DNA from: CAIKMD01 sp035277525
GTDB lineage: Bacteria > Pseudomonadota > Alphaproteobacteria > ATCC43930 > CGMCC-115725
DNA length: 19,490 nucleotides
Direction of reading: 5' to 3'
NCBI GenBank assembly: GCA_035277525.1
Contig: DATEKH010000042.1
Coordinates: 1-19,490 of the forward strand
Shown here piece after piece: positions 1-6,195 of this stretch. The first letter of the stretch is position 1. The number at the start of each line of letters is the position of its first letter. Position numbers and translations under genes: made by a program. The notes below the pieces were generated by a model. That model ran no database searches and had not been told where the DNA came from. It saw only the letters and a list, made by a program, of their open reading frames with translations.

Positions 1-150
1 CGCGCCCTGATCGTCGAGCACATAGCCGCGCAAGGCCGGATTCGCCGCGAAGACGCGGCCCAGCGCCTCGCCCACCGTCACGGCAGCAACCTCCGCCGAA
101 GGCGTCGGGAGAAAGCGCTGCAGCGCTGAGGTGAAGGTGACCGTTGGCAT
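1..150 (-). CDS. MoaD/ThiS-family ubiquitin-like protein (partial)
   Basis: Only the first 50 codons are present; the gene runs off the left edge of the window. The ATG at 150 has a good Shine-Dalgarno (AGGAG) about 6 nt upstream. The N-terminus reads MPTVTFTSALQRFL, then an acidic, Val-rich strand and ALGRVFAANPALRGYVLDD. This fits the beta-grasp fold of MoaD/ThiS sulfur-carrier-like proteins, in particular the short stand-alone ones often found beside BNR/sialidase-like repeat genes. The C-terminal Gly-Gly that would show true sulfur-carrier function lies outside the window. The gene diverges from the MarR regulator at 198, and the 47-bp gap contains a palindrome, so MarR may control it. 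Assignment to the family is moderately sure; function is not known. Confidence 0.65.
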   Translation of the reverse strand, partial: MPTVTFTSALQRFLPTPSAEVAAVTVGEALGRVFAANPALRGYVLDDQGA

Positions 151-163
151 GCCTCTCCTGGGC

Positions 164-191
164 TTGACTTTTACGTTGATATCAACATGAT
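164..191 (+). promoter_or_regulatory. marR promoter with palindromic operator
   Basis: A TTGACT -35-like hexamer (164-169) and CATGAT -10-like hexamer (186-191) are separated by 16 bp. The perfect palindrome GTTGATATCAAC (175-186) fills most of the spacer. MarR dimers bind palindromes of this size and commonly repress their own divergent promoters, so this is a plausible operator controlling both marR and the MoaD-like gene. The -10 ends only 6 nt before the marR ATG, so the transcript may be almost leaderless. Confidence 0.55.
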
Positions 192-197
192 TGGCGC

Positions 198-644
198 ATG
201 TCAACGCTCACGAACCTTCCGCGCGCGACCTCGCTTCGCCTGCGCGACACCTGCCTTTGCCTGCATCTCCAGCGCGCGGCGCGGGTGGTGGCGCGGCGCT
301 TCGATGAGGCGTTCCGGCCCTTGGGACTCACCAACAATCAATTCTCGCTCCTCATGTCGCTCAATCGTCCGGAGCCCGCGCGCATGAGCGAGGTGACGGC
401 CGCGCTCGCGGTCGACCGCACCACGCTCACCGCCAATCTGAAGCCGCTGCAACGTCGGGGCCTCGTCAAAATTGCCCGCGATCCCGACGACAAGCGCAGC
501 CGGCGCTTGAGCCTGACGCCGGCGGGCCACGCGCTGCTCATCGCCGCCCTGCCGGTCTGGAAGCGCACTCACGCGGCGCTCGAGCGGTTGCTTGGCGATC
601 GGGGCCCCGACCATCTGCGCGCCGATTTGCGCGCGCTCTCCTGA
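198..644 (+). CDS. MarR-family winged-helix transcriptional regulator
   Basis: This 148-aa protein has the usual MarR length. An N-terminal dimerisation helix carries CLCLHLQRAAR (residues 19-29). A winged helix-turn-helix follows: LTNNQFSLL, MSEVTAALAVDRTTLTANL, and a basic wing around residues 94-103 (RDPDDKRSRR), then LTPAG. It is probably a cytoplasmic dimeric repressor sensing small phenolic or oxidising compounds; the ligand cannot be read from sequence. C19 and C21 in helix 1 could be redox-active, as in some MarR proteins, but this is inference. The ATG at 198 lacks a Shine-Dalgarno and lies just after a candidate -10, which fits leaderless translation. It diverges from the MoaD-like gene and ends 9 bp from the convergent NTF2-like gene. 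Confidence 0.9.
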   Translation: MSTLTNLPRATSLRLRDTCLCLHLQRAARVVARRFDEAFRPLGLTNNQFSLLMSLNRPEPARMSEVTAALAVDRTTLTANLKPLQRRGLVKIARDPDDKRSRRLSLTPAGHALLIAALPVWKRTHAALERLLGDRGPDHLRADLRALS

Positions 645-653
645 AGAAGAGGC

Positions 654-1265
654 TTATGCGTAAGCCGCAGCGCCGCCGGCGAGGAATTGCGCGCCCGCGG
701 CGTAGAGCCGCTCGACCTCGGGTCCGCGCAGGCCGGGCATGTCGCGCTTCACGGCAAAGCCGGCCTTTGCCTGCACATAGGCCAAATGGCGGTAGCCCTC
801 GGGAAAGGATTGCAGGAGCGCGCGGTCGAGCGCCGGCAGCTCGGACGGATCGACCGGGTCGAGCCGGTCCTTCTCGTAGATCGGCTGGCGCAACAGGATC
901 GCCCAGCGCCCGTCGCGTTTTTCGAGGAAATCATAAAAACGCCCGGTGCAGACGATATCGCAGAGAACGTCTTCGGCCTTGCCGCGCGTATCGATCTTCA
1001 TCTTGGTCTGGGCGATGGCGCGCACGCCCTTCAACTCGATCGAGGTGCCGCCGAGAAAGTGGCAGCTCACCCCGCCGCGCCCCCAACTCTTTTGCCCATT
1101 GGCGATGAAATCCTCGGCGCTGCCTTGGAACCAGGTCGCGTGCATGCGCGCGCCGGCATGCCATACCGTGCGGAATTTTTCCCATTGCCCGGAGTCGCGC
1201 CAGATCACCCAATTCTCGATGACCTCGCGAATGGCAAGCTTATCGTCGCGCTCCTCTGCCCTCAT
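654..1265 (-). CDS. NTF2/SnoaL-like domain protein
   Basis: This predicted 203-aa soluble protein begins MRAEERDDKLAIREVIENW, the alpha-helical opening typical of SnoaL/NTF2-like folds. Aromatic-rich strands follow (WVIWRDSGQWEKF, HATWFQGSAEDF, VSCHFLGGTSIEL, GRFYDFLEKRDGRWAI). The family includes small-molecule isomerases, dehydratases and hydrolases as well as non-enzymatic binding proteins, so the substrate is not predictable. I chose the ATG at 1265 because GGGAGAAG lies just upstream; the frame stays open to 1310 but that extension has no such site. It lies downstream of padR on the same strand (76-bp gap) and could be co-transcribed with it. Its C-terminus, ending GGAAAYA, is convergent with marR. 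Confidence 0.8.
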   Translation of the reverse strand: MRAEERDDKLAIREVIENWVIWRDSGQWEKFRTVWHAGARMHATWFQGSAEDFIANGQKSWGRGGVSCHFLGGTSIELKGVRAIAQTKMKIDTRGKAEDVLCDIVCTGRFYDFLEKRDGRWAILLRQPIYEKDRLDPVDPSELPALDRALLQSFPEGYRHLAYVQAKAGFAVKRDMPGLRGPEVERLYAAGAQFLAGGAAAYA

Positions 1266-1341
1266 GATTGCTTCTCCCTTGTCGCGCCAATCTTGCCGCA
1301 TGAGGATCAAGCAAAGCGGCGAGCGCGTCGTCGGCGGCAGC

Positions 1342-1743
1342 TCATCGCATCACCGCGAGCCCTTTCGCAGCAGCAGCCCCTTGCGAGCGACGATCGCTCG
1401 TCTTCTGCGCCGGTCTTTCTTTCGCCTCCGTCCTCGCTCTCCTCGCTTTCCCGGTGAGTTCCCGAAGACGTATTCTGGCGAGAGCGAGACCCGCCTTTCC
1501 GAATTCAGTCGCAGAGTACAATTTTCGTACGGTTCTTCCTTCGCGCAACCGTCGACACGAGAGATAGCCGTTCTTCTCCATAGCATGCAGCATGGGATAA
1601 AGCGTTCCGGGGCTCAGCGTATAGCCGTGCCGCGCCAATTCATCGATCATCCACTGGCCATAGATCTCGTGCCGGGCCGCGTGATGAAGGATGTGGAGCC
1701 GCACGAGGCCGGCGAGAAGGTCGTGATGCTCGATCATAGCCAT
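1342..1743 (-). CDS. PadR-family transcriptional regulator
   Basis: This is a 133-aa small PadR protein. The N-terminal winged helix contains the family signature: LLAGLVRLHILHHA, EIYGQWMIDEL, and LSPGTLYPMLHAMEKNGYL (residues 43-61), then a basic wing ending in RKLYSAT. The family represses stress or efflux genes and releases DNA on ligand binding. From about residue 92 the tail is very rich in Arg, Lys and Ala and longer than in typical ~105-aa members; it may be disordered or add DNA contacts. Two starts are possible: ATG 1743, or ATG 1737, which overlaps as ATGA with the stop of a small upstream reading frame. It diverges from the VOC, multicopper oxidase and chrA run, the most likely target besides itself. 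Confidence 0.88.
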   Translation of the reverse strand: MAMIEHHDLLAGLVRLHILHHAARHEIYGQWMIDELARHGYTLSPGTLYPMLHAMEKNGYLSCRRLREGRTVRKLYSATEFGKAGLALARIRLRELTGKARRARTEAKERPAQKTSDRRSQGAAAAKGLAVMR

Positions 1744-1858
1744 GCTCTCACCACTCGCTTCCTCGGCAGGAATGGAATTTGCAATCGTGATTGAGCGATC
1801 ACCATAGCATAGGTCTCGGAGATGACGTAGGCGGCGAGCCCGCCGCGGGGGCGTTCAT
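1734..1858 (-). pseudogene. Possible small frameshifted gene or leader ORF before padR
   Basis: An ATG at 1858 is preceded by an excellent Shine-Dalgarno (AAAGGAGG, 5-nt spacing). Its frame encodes only 19 residues (MNAPAAGSPPTSSPRPMLW) and stops at 1799. A shift of one frame after about six codons continues as GLAAYVISETYAMVIAQSR and onward. The first ten codons or so of that continuation mostly end in G or C, like real genes here. It ends with TGA at 1734-1736, overlapping the second padR ATG as ATGA. It may be a small gene inactivated by a frameshift, or a leader peptide coupled to padR. I recognise no family. The call rests on the ribosome site, codon pattern and stop/start overlap only. 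Confidence 0.3.
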
Positions 1859-1908
1859 TGCAGCCTCCTTTCAGCAAACCGGTTTTCCCGCACCAAGGCT
1901 TTTGCGGC

Positions 1909-1937
1909 TTGCAAACGGCATGACGAAGGCGTATCAA
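1909..1937 (+). promoter_or_regulatory. Candidate promoter for the VOC / multicopper oxidase / chrA run
   Basis: TTGCAA (1909-1914) and TATCAA (1932-1937), each 4 of 6 to consensus, are spaced 17 bp. They lie in a locally AT-rich stretch (about 1921-1975) of the padR-glyoxalase gap. A loose TATC-13-GATA dyad (1932-1952) overlaps the -10 and could be part of a PadR site. The leader to the ATG at 2040 would be about 95 nt. Confidence 0.35.
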
Positions 1938-2039
1938 AATCGAAATCCGATAACGAATCTAAATGCCGCTTTTCGGGCGTTGCATGGGAAATTGAGCGAA
2001 CGCCCAGCAGCGAGATTCGCCTATCGGAAAGAGGACTCC

Positions 2040-2465
2040 ATGAGCGATGCAAGCCCCGTGCGTGATCTGGCGTTTCGCATCCACCACACCATGCTCCCGG
2101 TGGCCGATCTGGATCGGTCGATCGGTTTCTACACGCGCTTCCTCGGCATGGAGGCGATGGGCCGTCGCACCGACGAGACGCGCAAAGTCGAGGTCGGGCA
2201 TGTCGGCTACGGTGAGCGCGATGCGCAGCCGTCGCTGGAGTTGACGCGCGATATCAGCGAGAGCGCTCCCGACGCGGTCAGGCCGACCGGTATTCACATC
2301 GCCATTCAGGTCGACAATTTGCGGCGCCTCTGCGGTGCGCTCGAGACCGAAGGCGTCAAGTTCATTCAGCCGCTCAAAGAACTCGGCGGCGGCCGGCGCA
2401 TGACGGCCTGGATCCGCGATCCCGACGGGCACGCGATCGAATTGATCGAATTGCGCGCCGCGTAA
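2040..2465 (+). CDS. VOC-family metalloenzyme, glyoxalase I-like
   Basis: This 141-aa protein closely follows the E. coli glyoxalase I layout: RIHHTMLPVADLDRSIGFYT, a central SLELT, GIHIAIQV, and DPDGHAIELIE. All four metal ligands of glyoxalase I can be placed: H16, E67, H86 and E134. Two glutathione-contacting residues of the E. coli enzyme (Arg9 and Asn60, aligned by eye) are replaced here by P20 and D71, so the substrate may not be the methylglyoxal-glutathione adduct. The ATG at 2040 has AAAGAGGA upstream; the frame is open further 5' but has no supported start there. It is first in a same-strand run with the multicopper oxidase (85-bp gap) and chrA. The fold and metal site are clear; the reaction is uncertain. 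Confidence 0.85.
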   Translation: MSDASPVRDLAFRIHHTMLPVADLDRSIGFYTRFLGMEAMGRRTDETRKVEVGHVGYGERDAQPSLELTRDISESAPDAVRPTGIHIAIQVDNLRRLCGALETEGVKFIQPLKELGGGRRMTAWIRDPDGHAIELIELRAA

Positions 2466-2550
2466 GGTCTCGGTTCTCGCGGACCAACGCGGCGCGGACC
2501 TTCACGGCAAGGGCCGAGATCAAAGGACAGCGAAAGAGAGGAGATGCTGC

Positions 2551-4002
2551 GTGACGATCGATCGCCGCTCGCTGCTTAAATTTGCTGGAACCGCACCGCT
2601 CTTGGGCGTCGCGCCGCGCCTTGGCTGGGCCGCCGGTGAAGCAACATCCAATGAGAAAGCGGATTACACCTTGCGCATTGGAACCGGGCTCGTCGAGCTC
2701 GCGCCTGACCGCATCGTGTCGACGACGCTTTATAACGGCCAGTTTCCAGGTCCGCTCATCCGGCTCAAGGAAGGTCGGCAGGCGGCTATCGACATTTACA
2801 ATGATACGGATACGCCCGAGCTGGTTCATTGGCACGGGCAGATGATCCCGAGCGAGGTCGATGGCGCGTCCGAAGAGGGCTCACCCTTTGTTCCTCCCCA
2901 TGGCATGCAACGGATCGCCTTCGTGCCGAAGCCGTCGGGATTCCGTTTCTATCACACCCATGTCGCCGCGCGCGGCGATCTCAACCGCGGCACCTACACC
3001 GGCCAAGCGGGGCCGGTCTACATCGAGCCCACGCACAACCCAGGCGCCTACGACCGCGAAGTCTTCCTGGTGCTCAAGGAGTTCGAGCCGGCCTTCAGCC
3101 GGGGCGGCGACATGGCGATGGCGATCTTGCCCGGCGCCCCGAGCAAAGCGCTGCAAGACATCGGGAGAACAGCCGACCAGCAGTTCAAGGGACCGAAGGG
3201 CTTCGAAGTCGGCTACGACATCTTCTCGATCAACGGAAAGATGCTCGGCCATGGCGAGCCGCTCCGGGTGAAGACGGGCGAGCGCGTGCTGTTCCACGTC
3301 CTCAATGCGAGCGCGACGGAAATCCGCAGCCTGGCGCTTCCAGGGCACCAATTCCATGTCGTGGCGCTCGACGGCAACCCCGTCCCCACGCCCGCCGATG
3401 TGCCGGTCCTCTGGATCGGCACGGCCGAGCGCGTCTCGGCGGTGGTCGAGATGAAGCACCCCGGCGTCTGGGTGATGGGCGATCTCGCCGATGATGACCG
3501 CAGGCACGGGATGGGAGTCGTCGTCGAATACGCCGGCCATAGCGGGAAGCCCCGATGGGCGAAGCCAAAGCCGTTCCTCTGGGATTACACTCGTTTCGGC
3601 AAGGCGGACACGCCCGCCGCGCCCGACGAAACGATCGAGATCACAATTGTCAAGCGCAACGCCGCCGAACACGGCTTCAATTTGTGGACGCTCAACGGCG
3701 AAGCCTTCTCGATGGAGACAAAGAAGCCTACCTACATGGTGCATCAGGGGCGCCGCTATCGCCTGCGCTTCCGCAACGCCAGCGACGATATTCATCCCTT
3801 GCATCTCCACCGGCATAGTTTCGAGCTGGTCCGGGTCGGGGGCAAACCGACGGCGGGTGTCATCAAGGATGTCGTGATGCTCGGCGGGTTTCAGGAGATC
3901 GAGTTCGATTTCACTGCCGACAATCCGGGGCCGACCCTCTTTCACTGCCACCAGCAACTCCACATGGATTTCGGCTTCATGGCGCTTTTCCAATACGCCT
4001 AA
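2551..4002 (+). CDS. Tat-exported multicopper oxidase (laccase-like)
   Basis: This is a 483-aa, three-cupredoxin-domain oxidase. The N-terminus has a twin-arginine signal (RRSLLKF, R5-R6, hydrophobic stretch, likely cleavage near GWA-A), so the enzyme acts in the periplasm with copper loaded before export. All four copper motifs are intact: HWHG (H93, H95), HTH (H135, H137), HPLHLH (H415, H418, H420) and HCHQQLH (H465, C466, H467, H471). They form the type 1 site and the trinuclear cluster that reduces O2 to water. The type 1 axial position is F476 rather than Met, as in higher-potential laccases. There is no Met-rich insert like CueO. The start is GTG with AGGAG upstream. It is followed 39 bp later by chrA, probably in the same operon. 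Substrate (phenolic or metal) is unknown. Confidence 0.93.
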   Translation: MTIDRRSLLKFAGTAPLLGVAPRLGWAAGEATSNEKADYTLRIGTGLVELAPDRIVSTTLYNGQFPGPLIRLKEGRQAAIDIYNDTDTPELVHWHGQMIPSEVDGASEEGSPFVPPHGMQRIAFVPKPSGFRFYHTHVAARGDLNRGTYTGQAGPVYIEPTHNPGAYDREVFLVLKEFEPAFSRGGDMAMAILPGAPSKALQDIGRTADQQFKGPKGFEVGYDIFSINGKMLGHGEPLRVKTGERVLFHVLNASATEIRSLALPGHQFHVVALDGNPVPTPADVPVLWIGTAERVSAVVEMKHPGVWVMGDLADDDRRHGMGVVVEYAGHSGKPRWAKPKPFLWDYTRFGKADTPAAPDETIEITIVKRNAAEHGFNLWTLNGEAFSMETKKPTYMVHQGRRYRLRFRNASDDIHPLHLHRHSFELVRVGGKPTAGVIKDVVMLGGFQEIEFDFTADNPGPTLFHCHQQLHMDFGFMALFQYA

Positions 4003-4041
4003 GCACCGCGTTCGCAGCACGTCGGGTGAAGGAAGAATGCG

Positions 4042-5271
4042 ATGAACACTGCGGCGCCATTGGCCGAATCCAAAGGCCGGCAGACCGGAAACCTCCTCGA
4101 AGTGTTCGGTGCCTTCCTGCGTCTCGGCCTGACCAGCTTTGGCGGGCCGGTCGCGCATCTGGGTTATTTCCGCGCCGAGTTCGTCGCGCGCCGCCATTGG
4201 CTCGACGAAGCAACCTTTGGCGACATCATCGCCCTCTGCCAGTTCCTGCCGGGCCCCGCGAGCAGCCAGGTCGGCATCACGCTCGGCATCTTGCGCGCGG
4301 GGCTGAAGGGCGGGCTTGCCGCCTGGGTTGGATTTTCGGGACCATCGGCCTTGGCGCTCACGCTCTTCGCCTATGGCGTCGCCGCGCTCGGCAATGTCGC
4401 GCAGCAGCCTTGGCTGCACGGCCTCAAAATCGTCGCCGTCGCCGTGGTGGCGCAAGCGGTGTGGGGCATGGCGCGCACGCTCTGTCCCGACCGCATGCGC
4501 GCGAGCATGGCGGTCGGTGCGGCGCTCTTGGTCCTGGCCGCGCCCGGCGCCGCCGGCCAGATCGGCGCGATCGTGCTCGGCGCGCTGATCGGCTGGCGCT
4601 GGCTCGGCGCGGCGCAAGAGCCGCCCGCGGCCAGCAGCATCGAGATCACGCTTGGCCGCAAGCTCGGCATTGCCGCGCTCGTGATCTTCGCGCTGCTGCT
4701 CTTCGGCCTGCCCGCGCTCGACGCCGCTTTGGGCAATCACGCGCTCGCGCTCTTCGACAGCTTCTATCGCGCGGGCGCGCTCGTCTTCGGCGGCGGCCAT
4801 GTCGTGCTGCCCCTCTTACAGCAGGCCGTGGTGCCGCCGGGCTGGGCGAGCAACGACGCGTTTCTCGCCGGCTATGGCGCGGCCCAGGCCGTGCCGGGGC
4901 CGCTCTTCACCTTCTCGGCTTATCTCGGCGCGGTGATGGAGCCGGGACCGAGCGGCTGGAAGGGCGCGCTGCTCTGCCTCGGCGCGATCTATCTGCCGTC
5001 CTTCCTCCTGCTGGTCGGCGTCTTACCCTTCTGGGACGCGCTGCGGCGCCGCGGCGCGGTGCGCGCGGCGCTGCGCGGCGTCAATGCAGCGGTGGTCGGG
5101 CTGCTCCTCGCCGCGCTCTACACGCCGGTCTGGACCAGCGCGATCACGAGCGCGGCCGATTTCGGCCTTGGCATCGCCGCTTTTCTCTTGCTCGTCTTCT
5201 GGCGCGTGCCGCCTTGGCTCGTCGTGTTGCTGGGCGCGGCGGGCGCGACCGGCCTCGCGTGGATCGTGTGA
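4042..5271 (+). CDS. chrA: Chromate transporter ChrA (two-domain, long-chain)
   Basis: This 409-aa inner-membrane protein is the long-chain form of the CHR superfamily, two homologous halves in one chain. The first half has FLRLGLTSFGGPVAHLGYF and CQFLPGPASSQ near residues 26-75. The second repeats the pattern with RAGALVFGGGHVVLPLL and AAQAVPGPLFTFSAYLG. About ten to twelve hydrophobic segments are evident. Characterised members export chromate and give Cr(VI) resistance; many chromosomal ones have no proven substrate. The start has AAGGAAG about 6 nt upstream. It lies 39 bp after the multicopper oxidase and converges on the GST gene with a 9-bp gap. No chrB is seen; a PadR regulator sits at the head of the cluster instead. 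Confidence 0.93.
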   Translation: MNTAAPLAESKGRQTGNLLEVFGAFLRLGLTSFGGPVAHLGYFRAEFVARRHWLDEATFGDIIALCQFLPGPASSQVGITLGILRAGLKGGLAAWVGFSGPSALALTLFAYGVAALGNVAQQPWLHGLKIVAVAVVAQAVWGMARTLCPDRMRASMAVGAALLVLAAPGAAGQIGAIVLGALIGWRWLGAAQEPPAASSIEITLGRKLGIAALVIFALLLFGLPALDAALGNHALALFDSFYRAGALVFGGGHVVLPLLQQAVVPPGWASNDAFLAGYGAAQAVPGPLFTFSAYLGAVMEPGPSGWKGALLCLGAIYLPSFLLLVGVLPFWDALRRRGAVRAALRGVNAAVVGLLLAALYTPVWTSAITSAADFGLGIAAFLLLVFWRVPPWLVVLLGAAGATGLAWIV

Positions 5272-5280
5272 CGGCGCGCC

Positions 5281-6075
5281 TCAACCGCGCAGGAGCCGGC
5301 GCACCGCGTCATGCTCGCGCGCGCCGCCCTCGTGCAACTGGCGCCGCCGCTCCTCATTGATCCACTGCGTGAGGCCTGCGCGATAGCCAGGCTGCTCCTG
5401 GAGCCGGCGATACCAGTCCGCGTAGCGCGGCCGGTCCCCCCACAGGATCGGCCCCAGTCCCAGCATGTCCATGCGCGTGAGATAGGGCGCAAGGGCGATA
5501 TCGGCGAGGGTGAACCGATCTCCGACCAGCCACGCGGTGTTCTCGAGCTGCGTTTCCATGTGAGCGACGAGGCGATCCATGCGCTTTAGCGCTTCCGAGA
5601 CGGTCGGCGCGCGGACGCCGAGCTCCAAAATCTCGCGGCGGCGCACGCGCTTGTCCGCGACCTGAAGCCCCTCGACATAGGCATCGAGCTCTTTTTGCGT
5701 GTGCATGGCGCGCATCACACTTGCGGTCGAGAGCGCCCAGGTGAGCGTGCCGGTCACAGGATGAATCGATTCATCCACCTGGACGATCCAGCTGCGCATG
5801 CGCGCGCGGCCGAGCGCGTCGGCCGGTTTGAGCGGCGGATCGGGGAACGCCTCGTCGAGATACTCGATGATGACCGAGGATTCGCGGATCACCTCGCCGT
5901 TATGAATGAGAGTCGGCACCACGCCGTCGGGATTGAGCTTGAGATAATCCGGCCGCTGCGATTCCGCCTTGCGCAGGTTGATCTCGTGGGATTTCCACTC
6001 CAATCGCTTCGCGCCGAGCGCGATGCGCGCCTTCGCCGAGCAGGTCGACATCGAATTGTGGTAAAGCTCGAGCAT
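5281..6075 (-). CDS. Glutathione S-transferase family protein
   Basis: This 264-aa cytosolic protein has the two-domain GST plan. The N-terminal thioredoxin-like domain starts MLELYHNSMSTCSAKARIAL with a candidate catalytic Ser/Cys cluster (S10-S13). It carries the cis-proline in VVPTLI (P54) and the glutathione-binding ESS motif (65-67). The C-terminal helical domain includes AWLVGDRFTLADIALAPYL, the family's N-capping region. It conjugates or reduces substrates with glutathione; the substrate is unknown. I chose ATG 6075 because GGGAGG lies 7 nt upstream; an ATG five codons earlier has no such site. The 264-residue length is a little longer than the usual 200-230, with an insert around residues 110-165. 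It diverges from the ABC-F gene. Confidence 0.9.
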   Translation of the reverse strand: MLELYHNSMSTCSAKARIALGAKRLEWKSHEINLRKAESQRPDYLKLNPDGVVPTLIHNGEVIRESSVIIEYLDEAFPDPPLKPADALGRARMRSWIVQVDESIHPVTGTLTWALSTASVMRAMHTQKELDAYVEGLQVADKRVRRREILELGVRAPTVSEALKRMDRLVAHMETQLENTAWLVGDRFTLADIALAPYLTRMDMLGLGPILWGDRPRYADWYRRLQEQPGYRAGLTQWINEERRRQLHEGGAREHDAVRRLLRG

Positions 6076-6116
6076 CAAGGCGCCTCCCATCGCAATCTTT
6101 TCCACACTTGCCGCGC

Positions 6117-6145
6117 ACCATAACGCCCACGCCTTTCGCCGCCAA
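6117..6145 (-). promoter_or_regulatory. Candidate promoter for the GST gene
   Basis: Read on the minus strand, TTGGCG (6145-6140) and TATGGT (6122-6117) are separated by exactly 17 bp; each matches the sigma-70 consensus at 4 of 6 positions. The predicted start of transcription is about 35 nt before the GST ATG. Confidence 0.4.
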
Positions 6146-6195
6146 TCTCCTTCACAGCGCAGCGCGATGCGCTTTTCTGTGCTAGGAGCGAGCGC

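Noticed and set aside
1932..1952. TATC-13-GATA dyad as a definite PadR operator.
   Set aside because: Only the outer four bases pair; inner positions are not symmetric, so it is mentioned only as a loose candidate in the promoter entry.
2881..4800. A 639-codon minus-strand frame opposite the multicopper oxidase and chrA.
   Set aside because: It is rich in Arg, Ala, Glu and His with no domain, and is antisense to two genes with intact motifs.
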